Notes: generated by a model from the sequence alone, not told the origin. DNA of 13,273 nucleotides from Verrucomicrobiia bacterium (GCA_025061935.1 JANWZY010000052.1:1-13273), one strand, 5' to 3'; positions 1-8,606 are shown, counted from the stretch's first letter. A program made the numbers and translations.

Positions 1-3000
1 CCAGGACGTGCCATGCGGCTCAACGGCTGTCGAGTAATGACAGGTGGACCCGCAGCGCTTTCAACGAACCATGAGGAGTTATGTGTGGCAACATGACCCC
101 GGGCGCGTATGGTCGCGTTTGTGGACAAGGCCAGCCCCGTCAACTGCCAGCCGCCTGGGATGCGCGAGCCTTCGCCCAACGCGAAGAACTCGGTACCGTT
201 GGTTGACGCTTCGAACGTTGTGCGCCAGACCTCGGGAGAGGTGCCGCCACGGAGCCATGTAATGGTAGCGCCGTCAAAGCGAAGTGACTCGAAGGCCGGG
301 TCCGTGTTGTTAATCCGGCCAACGTTGGACGGCGTCTGGCCGGCTATCGATCTAAATTTACCTCCCACGAGGATTTTCCCATCCGGTTGGATTGCCAGTG
401 ACTCAACCATATGCATTTCTATATCCCGTTCGGACGGGTTGAAGCACATGTCTAGGGTGCCGTCGGGATGCAACCGCGCGATGCCGTACCTGGTCAAGCC
501 GTTCACAGTGTTAAACTCGCCTCCAATCAAAACCTTACCGTCCACTTGCATGGCTATGGTGGCTACCAACCCATCATTCCCCCGCGAATACGCGTAAACG
601 GCGGTCGGTCTATAATTAACATCGAAACTCCCGTCCGGGTTTAGCCGTCCAATGTTGGTTTGCGCATACCCGCAAAGTGTAGTAAACTTGCCACCTACCA
701 AGATTTTGTTATCAGGCTGGACCAGCACGCAGTAAACGGGGCCGTTCGCTTCCGGGGCGAAGCCCGTATCGAGCGTGCCATCCGGATTGAGTCTGCCGAG
801 CCTGAGTCTATTTTGGCCGCACAACGTCGTAAACTCACCGCCAAGCACTATTTTGCCGTCCGGCTGCAACGCGATTGATCTGACCGGCCCGTTCGCGCTC
901 GGGTTAAAAGCAATGTCGAGGCTCCCGTCCGAATTAAGCCGTGCTATGTTCCTTCGAAGCTGTCCAACGTAATATTCGAAATAGCCGCCCATCAAAATCT
1001 TGCCATCGGGTTGAACTGCCACGCAAGCGTGGGACATGTTGTACCAAGCTGCGACTGGGCTAAATCCCAGATCGATTGTGCCGTCTGGGTTTAACCTTCC
1101 AATGTTTGTCCGGCCACAACCCGAGAGCGTTGTAAATTTCCCGCCGACGACAATCTTCCCGTTCGGTTCTATGCCCAAACACGACCCATATGTCGTAAAT
1201 GATTGTCCATGGGCTGTCCCTTTGAATCCGCGGTCACATGTGCCATCTGGATTAAGACGGCATATGTTTTTGTTTGTTTGGCCAGCCGGTACATCGAAGA
1301 CCCCAGCCAATAGAATCTTCCGATCCGGCTGTATAGTAACGCAGCTTACCCGAGCGTAGTAGTAGTAAAATGGTTCGCTAAGAATTCGCGGGTTGAACCC
1401 GGTGTCACATGTGGCTTCGTTGACCGTTAAACCCACCACTCTGCTTGTGAGCATTCCATATACGTTGCTAACCGTCACGTAGTAGAAGCCGGCGTCGGCC
1501 CGGGCAAGGTTTGTCAGCACAAGAGACGCATTCGTTGCCGAAGGTATTTCTTGCCCCTCCTTGTACCATTGGAACCTCAACGGCTGCGTTCCAGCCGCAT
1601 TGACGCTGAATGTGGCGGTGTCGCCCAGTCCACGGTATTGATTTGCCGGGTGCGCGATTATAGCCGGATCAATCACGGTCAGTGACGCCACCGCGCTTGT
1701 GACGGTGCTGAACTGATTGCTCACAATGGCCCAGTAGTTGCCCGAGTCTGCCTTAAGCACGTTGGTCAAGGTCAATGTTGGCCCACCGGCTTCAGGAATA
1801 ATCACGCCGTCCTTGTACCAGTGATAAACCAGAGGGGTTGTGCCAGCAGCTACGACTCTTATGTTGACCACGCTTCCTGCATTTGTTGTAAGGCTGGACG
1901 GGTTTGTCAGGATGACCGGATCAAACACGGTCAGCGTAGCAACTGCGCTGGTGGCAGTCCCGGATGGGTTACTTACCACGGCAAAATAGTTCCCTGCATC
2001 GGCCCCGAAAGCATTTGTCAATATCAGTGTGGGCCTTGAGGCACTCGGAATTGGGTCAGCGTCTTTATACCATTGGAACCGCAGTGGAAGGCCCGTGGCC
2101 GCCACGCTGAAAACAACCCGCTCGCCTGCAATTACGCTCCGGCCCACCGGATGCGCGGTTATCACCGGCGGGTTCGAGGCGAAACATTTGCCGGCGACGC
2201 TCGCGGTGTAGAGTGCCACAATTTCTTCCGGTGCGAGCGCGCGATTGTACAGCGAAAGCTCGTCAATTATGCCTTTGAAGAAACACATCCAATTGGTGTT
2301 GGGGTGATTCCCGATTAGCACCGGCGCGTTGTTCGAAAGACTGCCTGCGAAACCGGTGGGATTGAATGTCAACACGACCTCGCCATCCACGTATAGCCTC
2401 CCGCCGTTGGGGTCTGCACGCCGGACAACTGCGGCTATGTGATGCGGCAGTCCATCGCACAAATTTGGCCCGCTTGAAGTGAAGTTTTCCGCCGTACTTC
2501 CGTTGGCCAATTGAATGGCCAGACGGCCATCCTGGAGATACAGCTCATAGCCAAGGGCCGACCACGAGGTCGGAAAGCTGCGCTTCGAGAATATGGTTGA
2601 GATCCCGTTGTAATTGCTCGGCGTCGGGTGCGCCACAATCCAACACTCGACAGAGAAGTCTTGATTTGAGCCGAAGTTCAGGGCCGGGGCATCCGGCACG
2701 ATGATTCTGTGCAGGCCGCCGTCGAGGAAGAACCCCGAACCTACCACTGCCTTCGCGTACCGGACGCCTTCCGGCACAACTGCGTGATTTCCGAAGACAC
2801 CATCCACTCCGTCGCCCTCGGCCTGCCACCACCCGACCAGGCCATCAAGTGCCTGGGCGCACTGCGGCAACGGCCCAACTTTCAGCTCTGCAAACGCGCT
2901 CTGTGCCGCGCCGAGTGCGTTGCTAACCACAACCGAGTACACCCCGGCTTGTTCCGGTTGGACATTTTCGAGAGTCAACACTGCATTTGTCGCGCCGGGT

Positions 3001-5477
3001 AGCGGCGTGTTTGTGTTAAAGTACCATTGATAGCGCAACGGCTCTGTCCCGATGGCCGTAATGGTAAAGGTTGCACGCATGCCGACCGATACGGTTTGGT
3101 TAGTCGGATGTCGCAGTATCACAGGGTCTATTACACTCAGCGCGGCGACCGCACTGGTCACGCTGCCATACGCGGTGCTGACTACGGCATGGTAATTTCC
3201 CGCATCCGCGCCCAAGACGTTGCTCAGTACCAGTGTGGTGCCTGACGCACCGGCTATCGCCACACCGTATTTGTACCATTGGTAGCTCAGGGGCGGCATC
3301 CCGAGCGCGCCCACCGTAAATGCCACAGTACTTCCTGCATTGGCAACCTGACCGGTCGGGTGATTGGTAATGACAACCAACGCTTTATCAATACCGCATT
3401 TGCCCGCGCTGCCGGCAAGGTAGATCAGAGCTATCTCTTCACGTGTAAGCGCCCGGTTGTATATCGAAACCTCGTCAATCACCCCGTTAAAGAAACTGTG
3501 GAAGCTCGGATTGCAGTGGTTGCCGATACGCAACGGTTCCGAATTGGACAAGTCCCCTGCTTGGCCGGTCGGGTCAAAAGTCAGCACCACCTGACCGTCC
3601 ACGAATAGTTTGCCCCCCGTCGGCGAGTCGCGGTCGAGTGTAACCGCTACGTGGTGGAACCGGCCATCGCGCAGGTCAGGCCCGGCCGGGCCATACCCGA
3701 CGCGCAAAATCCGCACATGGATCCGACCGTCCTCGAGATTGAATTCATAGCCGGGCGAGTCTTCGCCCGGAATATCCTCACGCCGTTTGTCCACTATGGA
3801 CATGACGCCGAAGGTCGTGTCCGCATGGAGAGGTAAGATCCAGGCCTCGATCGAAAAATCTTGATTGCTTCCGAAATCCAACTCGGGCGCGTCAGGGACC
3901 AGGACCCTGCGCTCTTCGCCGTCGAACCAAAAACCCCGTCCGACCATGCTGTTTGTAAAGCTAACCCCGCCAAGCTCGGTAGCGTCATGGCCACCCGCGC
4001 AGTCTCTCCCGTCTCCCTCGGCGCGCCACCATGCAACCAGTCCGGGCACAGGTTGGGCGCAACACGGTGAAAGGTGGCGTTTTTCAACAAACCATCCGGA
4101 ACCATTACAATAGCCACCGGACACGTAACCTCGTGCGCGAATGACCGCCGCCGCGGGCAATGCCACACCGGCCAATTGCCACCCGCCGGAGATCCGATCG
4201 CCTGCGCCCAGCCAAACCCAATGTGTGTTGTTGGTACTGTATTCGAACGTAGTTCGCCAGAACTCCGGCCTTGTACCTGGACGTAGCCAGGTGATTGTGG
4301 AACCCCTGTACCGAATAGTTTCTTCCGGGTCGCGTTCCTCCGCGATGGCTAGTCGGGCGATATTCTGCCTCGCGAGAGTGTCGAGCCAATAAAAAAGCTG
4401 AGTAAAGTTCCCTGCCACAACGATGCGACCGAATAAACCTGCGGCCAGCGAATAAACTGGGCCGTCTGTGCCTGGTCCTAGCCCGATTGGCGAGAGCGTG
4501 CCATTGGGGTTTAACCAGCACAGTCGGCTGGCCACTTCGCCGGACATTGTTGTGAACTCGCCTGCGACCAGCATCATCCCATCGGTAAACAATGCGACCG
4601 AATGCACCGGGCCGTTCGGATCGGGGTTGAAACTTCCGTCAAGCGTTCCGTCGCCGTTCAGCCGGCCCAGCCAGTTCCGCGGTTGCCCGCACAACGCACT
4701 AAATGTTCCACCAACGATTATCTGACCATTCGGCTGGAGTGCCATTGCGTGCATGCTGGCATTTGCCGAAGCGGCAAAATGCTGATCCAGACTGCCGTCC
4801 GGATAAAGCCTCGCAATCCGTTGGCGGCTACCACCGGCGATAGTGGTGAAACAGCCGGCCACCAATATCTTGCCATCGGGCTGCACCGCCAGCGCGTTCA
4901 CTGCATCGTTTGCGCCCGGGTTGAAGCCAGGGACCACCGCCCCGGCGGAATCAAGCATTGCCAGCCGATTCCGATTTTCGCCGCCGATGCTGGTGAACTG
5001 CCCACCGACCAAAATCCGTCCGTCAGCCAACGGCACAATCGCGCATACACGGCCGTCTGCGCCCGGATCAAATCCTGCATCCAGAGATCCGTCCGAGTTC
5101 AGCCGCCCGATCCGGCTGCGACTGTGCCCCGAAAGCCGGGTGAAGTCGCCCCCAACCAAAATTTTCCCGTCGTGCAGTATCGCCAAGCAATACACTGCGC
5201 CGTCTGCATCCGCCACGAAGTCGGTGTCAAGCGCGCCGCTGGGTTCAAGCCGGGCCAGATTCGTCCAGTTTTGGCCGTCAACTACAGTGAAGCTGCCCCC
5301 GATCAGTATCTTTCCATCCGGCTGAATAGCTGCGCAATATACCGGTCCGTTCACAACCGGGCCGAATTCATAGTCCACCGGCGGAATTGTCCCGAGGGCC
5401 GGTGCCGCCCCCGCAAAAAGCCAAAAGGCCAAAATCAACCTGTTCGGAACTCCCAAGAGTCGAGCTTGCCTTACCAT
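1..5477 (-). CDS. Giant secreted delta-60 repeat / LamG / Ig-like protein (3' end outside window)
   Basis: The frame is open from ATG at 5477 to the left edge (1825 codons plus two bases). An in-frame TAA at 5499-5501, eight codons upstream, fixes the start; TTG one codon earlier is the only alternative and no clear ribosome site is visible. Residues 1-27 form a signal peptide (RLILAFWLFAGAAPA, cleavage after Ala27). Order by residue: delta-60 repeats 38-380, cap module 381-468, LamG-like 478-694, Ig-like 703-780 and 781-863, LamG-like 879-1096, Ig-like from about 1106, 1183 and 1268, delta-60 repeats 1361-1720, second cap 1722-1808, then the start of a further domain (PPVITRQP, Ig-like). Diagnostic motifs are QPDGKILVGG with FTT and RLNPDGSLD (delta-60), GLVAWWRAEGDG and DEVSIYNRALTREEI (LamG), and YQWYKDG with DAGNYxAVVSN (Ig). 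No catalytic domain is seen. The role is probably extracellular binding or adhesion; the real function is unknown. Confidence 0.93.
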   Translation of the reverse strand, partial: MVRQARLLGVPNRLILAFWLFAGAAPALGTIPPVDYEFGPVVNGPVYCAAIQPDGKILIGGSFTVVDGQNWTNLARLEPSGALDTDFVADADGAVYCLAILHDGKILVGGDFTRLSGHSRSRIGRLNSDGSLDAGFDPGADGRVCAIVPLADGRILVGGQFTSIGGENRNRLAMLDSAGAVVPGFNPGANDAVNALAVQPDGKILVAGCFTTIAGGSRQRIARLYPDGSLDQHFAASANASMHAMALQPNGQIIVGGTFSALCGQPRNWLGRLNGDGTLDGSFNPDPNGPVHSVALFTDGMMLVAGEFTTMSGEVASRLCWLNPNGTLSPIGLGPGTDGPVYSLAAGLFGRIVVAGNFTQLFYWLDTLARQNIARLAIAEERDPEETIRYRGSTITWLRPGTRPEFWRTTFEYSTNNTHWVWLGAGDRISGGWQLAGVALPAAAVIRARGYVSGGYCNGSGWFVEKRHLSPCCAQPVPGLVAWWRAEGDGRDCAGGHDATELGGVSFTNSMVGRGFWFDGEERRVLVPDAPELDFGSNQDFSIEAWILPLHADTTFGVMSIVDKRREDIPGEDSPGYEFNLEDGRIHVRILRVGYGPAGPDLRDGRFHHVAVTLDRDSPTGGKLFVDGQVVLTFDPTGQAGDLSNSEPLRIGNHCNPSFHSFFNGVIDEVSIYNRALTREEIALIYLAGSAGKCGIDKALVVITNHPTGQVANAGSTVAFTVGALGMPPLSYQWYKYGVAIAGASGTTLVLSNVLGADAGNYHAVVSTAYGSVTSAVAALSVIDPVILRHPTNQTVSVGMRATFTITAIGTEPLRYQWYFNTNTPLPGATNAVLTLENVQPEQAGVYSVVVSNALGAAQSAFAELKVGPLPQCAQALDGLVGWWQAEGDGVDGVFGNHAVVPEGVRYAKAVVGSGFFLDGGLHRIIVPDAPALNFGSNQDFSVECWIVAHPTPSNYNGISTIFSKRSFPTSWSALGYELYLQDGRLAIQLANGSTAENFTSSGPNLCDGLPHHIAAVVRRADPNGGRLYVDGEVVLTFNPTGFAGSLSNNAPVLIGNHPNTNWMCFFKGIIDELSLYNRALAPEEIVALYTASVAGKCFASNPPVITAHPVGRSVIAGERVVFSVAATGLPLRFQWYKDADPIPSASRPTLILTNAFGADAGNYFAVVSNPSGTATSAVATLTVFDPVILTNPSSLTTNAGSVVNIRVVAAGTTPLVYHWYKDGVIIPEAGGPTLTLTNVLKADSGNYWAIVSNQFSTVTSAVASLTVIDPAIIAHPANQYRGLGDTATFSVNAAGTQPLRFQWYKEGQEIPSATNASLVLTNLARADAGFYYVTVSNVYGMLTSRVVGLTVNEATCDTGFNPRILSEPFYYYYARVSCVTIQPDRKILLAGVFDVPAGQTNKNICRLNPDGTCDRGFKGTAHGQSFTTYGSCLGIEPNGKIVVGGKFTTLSGCGRTNIGRLNPDGTIDLGFSPVAAWYNMSHACVAVQPDGKILMGGYFEYYVGQLRRNIARLNSDGSLDIAFNPSANGPVRSIALQPDGKIVLGGEFTTLCGQNRLRLGRLNPDGTLDTGFAPEANGPVYCVLVQPDNKILVGGKFTTLCGYAQTNIGRLNPDGSFDVNYRPTAVYAYSRGNDGLVATIAMQVDGKVLIGGEFNTVNGLTRYGIARLHPDGTLDMCFNPSERDIEMHMVESLAIQPDGKILVGGKFRSIAGQTPSNVGRINNTDPAFESLRFDGATITWLRGGTSPEVWRTTFEASTNGTEFFALGEGSRIPGGWQLTGLALSTNATIRARGHVATHNSSWFVESAAGPPVITRQPLSRMARP
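314..1397 (-). repeat. Delta-60 repeat block 2, seven units
   Basis: A second run of seven delta-60 units lies at residues 1361 to about 1720. Several units carry inserts before the core, for example FYYYYARVSC in the first and YAYSRGNDG in the sixth, so the period is less regular than in block 1. Core motifs such as QPDGKIVLGGEFTTLCG and RLNPDGTLD are clear. It ends directly in the second copy of the cap module. Confidence 0.92.
4337..5366 (-). repeat. Delta-60 repeat block 1, seven units
   Basis: Seven tandem protein repeats begin at residues 38, 87, 136, 185, 234, 283 and about 332, so the period here is 49 residues. Each unit reads roughly F-x-P-G-A-x-G-x-V, then QPDGKILVGG-x-FT, then a basic residue and RLNxDGSLD. 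The last unit is the most divergent (AAGLFGRIVVAGNFTQLF). Seven four-stranded units would suit a seven-bladed beta-propeller; that fold is my inference. Confidence 0.93.
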
Positions 5478-6310
5478 AGCCAATCTTATTCGGTTGCGTT
5501 ACGGGCGCAAATGACCGTTATGCGTCCATTCAAATTGGGCTTTCGCGCCGCTTGTTCACGGCTGGTCGGTGCCTTCGCACAACTACTACGGTTGAATTGA
5601 CGTCAGTGATAAACAATTGCAGAGCTATTCCTTACGATTCGTGTTTTGGTGCCCTTCATTCCGAATTCCGCGCCAAGAACGTAATTTTCTCACACGTTTG
5701 ATTTCCTTGGACCCATTTAGCCTGAACAATTCAGGAAGCGCATTTGCCTGCACGAACCGCGCCACCCAAACGTAGTGATCAGCGCGCCGAAAAATGGGTA
5801 TCCTTGGACCGTAACACGTGTGCCCGGAACTGCTGGGTTGTGTCGGCAGGTACCAATTTCGGACCCTGCATCTCTTCCGTCCCACGATAGCTGCCACTTC
5901 CTAACAAAGACTTTCGAAAATTTCAAGCATAAACTTGTGACATGCGTGTGTCGTTTCCTAGTGCTCCGAATGCGTTTGGTATCAGGCACGCAGAGCCGCT
6001 ATCGGCCTTGTGTTTTGACGAGTCCGGCGCACGTACACTGAGGCGAAGCCTAACCCGCACTTGCCGTTAAGGGTGGCTTGCGGGTGCAGCACGAGACTGT
6101 CCCGGTGCGCACCGGCTGGGGACTCGACGCTGCCCGAAAGGCGGTTTCGGGTCGAAACAAGCCTCCGCATGTTTTTGCCTGTTTTTGGTTAAGGTCTATG
6201 AAGCGTGCGTCCGCCGTTTCGGCTCGGGCCGGAAAGAAAAACCAACCATTAGCCAGCACAAGCAAATTGCCCAGTAATGAAATACCGCCCGGGCTTTCAA
6301 AACGGCTCGC
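5478..6310. other. Gene-poor intergenic stretch between uppS and the giant gene
   Basis: No reading frame here resembles a known protein. Minus-strand frames of 90 codons (5625-5897 and 5717-5989) overlap each other, show no recognisable motif and are best treated as chance. The stretch must hold the promoter of the giant gene, but I cannot see a convincing -35/-10 pair. A dyad CCTGAA-CAA-TTCAGG sits at 5721-5735 and a TGACGTCA palindrome at 5598-5605. The part at 6053-6154 is rich in inverted repeats and is listed separately. Confidence 0.6.
6053..6154. repeat. Cluster of inverted repeats downstream of uppS
   Basis: Three consecutive dyads are visible: ACCCGCA (6053-6059) with TGCGGGT (6079-6085); a perfect 14-base palindrome CCGGTGCGCACCGG (6102-6115); and CCCGAAA (6133-6139) with TTTCGGG (6145-6151), around which CGAC and GTCG could also pair. 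No T-run follows immediately on either strand, so none is a textbook terminator. It could be a structured RNA, a set of protein sites, or a decayed repeat element. Confidence 0.5.
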
Positions 6311-7045
6311 TCACACACCGCCGAACCGGCGGTGCCGGCGCGCGTATTCTTCGAGCGCGGCGTAAAACTGCGGCTTGCGGAAATCCGGCCACAGCGTGGG
6401 CACGACAACAAGCTCGGTGTACGAAATTTGCCAAAGCAAGAAATTGCTCACGCGCATCTCGCCGCTGGTGCGAATAAGCAAGTCCGGGTCGGGCCAATCG
6501 CGTGTGTACAAGTGCTGCGCAACAGTTTGTTCGGTAATGTCCTCGGGCTCGAGCACACCGCGTTTAACCTTTTGCGCAATGGCGCGGACGGCATCAACGA
6601 TTTCGCTGCGGCCGCTGTAGCTGAGTGCCACGATTAGTGTCAGACCCGTGTTTTTGGCCAGCGCGTTTATCGTTTTCTTTAACAGGCGCTGGATGTGCTC
6701 AGGCAGCCTGTAAATGTGCCCAATTACCTCCAGCTTGATGTTGTGTTTTTGTAGCTCGCCCGCTTCGGTCTTGAGATATTGGGCGAGGTATTTCATGAGC
6801 GCGTCCACCTCTTCTTTGGGCCGGTTCCAGTTCTCCTGCGAGAACGCGTACAGAGTCAGGTACTTGATCCCGAGCTCGGCTGCGGCCCGGACAATAGCGC
6901 GGGCGGATTCGGCCCCGACACGGTGGCCTTCGATGCGCGGCAGGCCGCGCTGGCGCGCCCAGCGCCCGTTGCCGTCCATAATGATTGCAACATGCTGCGG
7001 CAACGCGGCACGCGCCTGCGGACTGAGCTGGAGGCCAGTGCTCAT
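6311..7045 (-). CDS. uppS: Undecaprenyl diphosphate synthase (cis-prenyltransferase)
   Basis: 244 residues, the usual length for the family. It condenses isopentenyl diphosphate onto farnesyl diphosphate in cis to make C55 undecaprenyl diphosphate, the lipid carrier precursor for peptidoglycan and other envelope polymers; it acts at the cytoplasmic membrane face. The signature VAIIMDGNGRWA (residues 19-30) holds the catalytic Asp24 with Asn26 and Arg28; GHR is at 40-42, YAFSQENW at 66-73, and the C-terminal RTSGEMRVSNFLLWQ at 192-206 is followed by Glu211. All the key positions of the E. coli enzyme are present. The ATG start matches the family N-terminus; the only purine stretch upstream (GGAAACG) is weak and distant. 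It follows purA on the same strand after 114 bases, so the two may be co-transcribed. The usual partners frr and cdsA are not adjacent. Confidence 0.97.
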   Translation of the reverse strand: MSTGLQLSPQARAALPQHVAIIMDGNGRWARQRGLPRIEGHRVGAESARAIVRAAAELGIKYLTLYAFSQENWNRPKEEVDALMKYLAQYLKTEAGELQKHNIKLEVIGHIYRLPEHIQRLLKKTINALAKNTGLTLIVALSYSGRSEIVDAVRAIAQKVKRGVLEPEDITEQTVAQHLYTRDWPDPDLLIRTSGEMRVSNFLLWQISYTELVVVPTLWPDFRKPQFYAALEEYARRHRRFGGV

Positions 7046-7101
7046 GGTTTTGCGTTTCCAAGATTAATTAGACGCCACGTCCCGACCCAGCGTTCGGTTC
7101 G

Positions 7102-7122
7102 GCGCGCAGCCGGGCAGCGCGC
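7102..7122. repeat. Inverted repeat between purA and uppS
   Basis: GCGCGC at 7102-7107 and again at 7117-7122 can pair around a nine-base loop, giving a short but very GC-rich hairpin. No T-run follows on the minus strand, so it is not an ordinary terminator. It might tune read-through or mRNA stability between the two genes. Confidence 0.4.
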
Positions 7123-7159
7123 AATCCCGTGGGTGTCGAACCGGTGGTCTTGCGCGTGA

Positions 7160-8428
7160 TCATACGAAGATTGTCTGGCGCCGGTCCGGACCGACCGAGA
7201 CTATCTTGAGCTTGGCACCAGTCAGGTCTGTTATTGCCGTGAGGTATGCGCGGGCTTTGGCAGGCAAGTCTTTCCACCGGCGCGCGTTGCCGATCGGTTC
7301 CTGCCACCCGTCGAATTCGGCATACACAGGCTCGCATTGCGCAAGCAGCGCAGTGTCGCTCGGCACGTGGTCGAACTTAGTTTTGCCGTGCCTGTAACCG
7401 ATGCAAACCTTGATTACGGGCAGTGTGTCGAGGCCGTCGAGGTTCGTGACCGCTAGCTCAGTGATTCCGTTGATCATGACTGCTTGCCGGGTCACGACTG
7501 CGTCGAACCAGCCGCACCGGCGCGGGCGGCCCGTAGTCGAACCGAACTCGCGGCCGAGCGAATGCAGTAAGTCGCCCAACGCCGCGTCTTCTGTAGGTAA
7601 CGGCCCTTCGCCCACGCGCGTTGTATAGGCTTTCATTACGCCTACTACGCGGTCTATGCAATTAGGGGGGACACCGGTGCCCGTGCATGCGCCGCCTGCG
7701 GTCGTGTTCGACGAAGTCACGTATGGGTATGTGCCGTGGTCAATGTCGAGGAATGTACCCTGCGCGCCCTCGAACAGGATGCTTTTGCCATCACGCAGCG
7801 CTTTATGCAGGAGCTGCACCGTGTTTGCAACAAACGGTTTGAGTAACGCAGCGGCGGCACTGTACTGCCCGAGCACATGTTTGAACGGCACCGGCTTGGC
7901 ACCTAGCGCGCGCAGCAGCCCGTTGTTTTCACGGATGCGCTCGCGCAGCTTGCTCTCGAATCGCGCCGCATCCATAAGGTCAATTACGCGCAGGCCGACC
8001 CGCGCGGCCTTGTCGGCATATGCCGGGCCGATCCCGCGCCGGGTCGTGCCGATCTTGTTCTTGCCTTTGAGTGCTTCGCGCTGAGCATCGAGTGCGCGGT
8101 GGTACGGCAGCACAATGTGTGCAGTCTCACTCAGTACGAGGTTGCCGTCCACGCGCACACCGAGCTTGCGCAGGCCTTGAATTTCCTCGACAAGCCCCAC
8201 GGGATCAACCACGACACCATTTCCAATGACGCATAGCTTGCGCTTGTGCAGGATTCCTGAGGGCACCAGATGAAGCACAAACTTTTGGCCGTTCACGAAG
8301 ACGGTGTGTCCGGCATTGTTGCCCCCTGCATACCGCACTACTACGTCGGCGTCTTCAGTCAGCACATCAATGATCTTGCCCTTGCCCTCATCACCCCATT
8401 GCGCGCCTACAATAACCGTGTTCGGCAT
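7160..8428 (-). CDS. purA: Adenylosuccinate synthetase
   Basis: Makes adenylosuccinate from IMP, aspartate and GTP, the first committed step from IMP to AMP in the cytoplasm. From ATG 8428 the protein has 422 residues, close to the 432 of E. coli PurA, and begins MPNTVIVGAQWGDEGKGK, the invariant family N-terminus. Asp13 and His41 (in GGNNAGHT), the catalytic pair, fall at exactly the E. coli positions. Further signatures are TTRRGIGPAYADK, the segment FEGAQGTFLDIDHGTYPYVT, GVPPNCIDRVVGVMKAYTTR, GRPRRCGWFDAV and the C-terminal SVGPDRRQTI. The frame extends upstream to GTG 8527, but the extra 33 residues are arginine-rich and not part of the family, so ATG 8428 is chosen. A structured leader lies upstream, and uppS follows. 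Confidence 0.98.
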   Translation of the reverse strand: MPNTVIVGAQWGDEGKGKIIDVLTEDADVVVRYAGGNNAGHTVFVNGQKFVLHLVPSGILHKRKLCVIGNGVVVDPVGLVEEIQGLRKLGVRVDGNLVLSETAHIVLPYHRALDAQREALKGKNKIGTTRRGIGPAYADKAARVGLRVIDLMDAARFESKLRERIRENNGLLRALGAKPVPFKHVLGQYSAAAALLKPFVANTVQLLHKALRDGKSILFEGAQGTFLDIDHGTYPYVTSSNTTAGGACTGTGVPPNCIDRVVGVMKAYTTRVGEGPLPTEDAALGDLLHSLGREFGSTTGRPRRCGWFDAVVTRQAVMINGITELAVTNLDGLDTLPVIKVCIGYRHGKTKFDHVPSDTALLAQCEPVYAEFDGWQEPIGNARRWKDLPAKARAYLTAITDLTGAKLKIVSVGPDRRQTIFV

Positions 8429-8479
8429 AAGACTTGTTTTTGTACTCCGTGTTTTCCGAACGGCGCCCGCGCTGGGCCT

Positions 8480-8495
8480 CCGCCAACCGTGGCGG
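8480..8495 (-). repeat. Short hairpin in purA leader
   Basis: CCGCCA and TGGCGG pair around a four-base loop, about 50 bases upstream of the purA start codon. In the transcript it would be a stable 6-bp stem. Too far from the start codon to cover the ribosome site directly. Confidence 0.4.
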
Positions 8496-8537
8496 GTGCA
8501 ACTCGTTTGCGCGGCCATGTTCACCACGCTCGATTTG

Positions 8538-8549
8538 CTCGGGCCCGAG
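8538..8549. promoter_or_regulatory. 12-base perfect palindrome CTCGGGCCCGAG
   Basis: A perfect palindrome immediately downstream, in the purA direction, of the T-run of the leader hairpin. It could be a binding site for a dimeric regulator. In this GC-rich DNA it could also be chance. Confidence 0.35.
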
Positions 8550-8603
8550 AAACAAAAAGCCCCGTTTTTTCACGTTCGGGGCAAAGCGTAACTGCTTTGC
8601 CCC
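8550..8603 (-). terminator. Putative purA leader attenuator: overlapping hairpins and T-run
   Basis: Read on the minus strand, GGGGCAAAG (8603-8595) pairs with CTTTGCCCC (8586-8578) in a perfect 9-bp stem with an 8-base loop. The GCCCCG part of that second arm (8582-8577) can instead pair with CGGGGC (8564-8559), which is followed directly by TTTTTGTTT (8558-8550), the form of an intrinsic terminator. The two stems share bases and cannot form together. No minus-strand gene lies upstream, since the next gene is divergent, so a terminator here makes sense only in a leader or after a very short RNA. No ligand or protein is identified. Confidence 0.6.
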
Positions 8604-8606
8604 AAG

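Noticed and set aside
4602..5600. Plus-strand open frame of 332 codons
   Set aside because: It lies antisense to the delta-60 block of the giant gene; its translation shows no family motif, and its regularity reflects the repeats on the other strand.
5598..5605. TGACGTCA palindrome upstream of the giant gene
   Set aside because: It is a single eight-base site with no second copy or promoter around it; chance is sufficient.
5625..5989. Two overlapping minus-strand frames of 90 codons between uppS and the giant gene
   Set aside because: They overlap in different frames, have no ribosome site, signal or recognisable domain, and no sign of being a broken known gene.
8429..8527. N-terminal extension of PurA from a GTG start
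   Set aside because: The extra 33 residues are not family-like, and the invariant PurA N-terminus begins exactly at the ATG at 8428.
8559..8603. Resemblance of the purA leader to a preQ1-I riboswitch (stem-loop followed by an A-rich tail)
   Set aside because: The stem is too long, the loop lacks the conserved bases, and purA is not a queuosine gene; only the general layout is similar.
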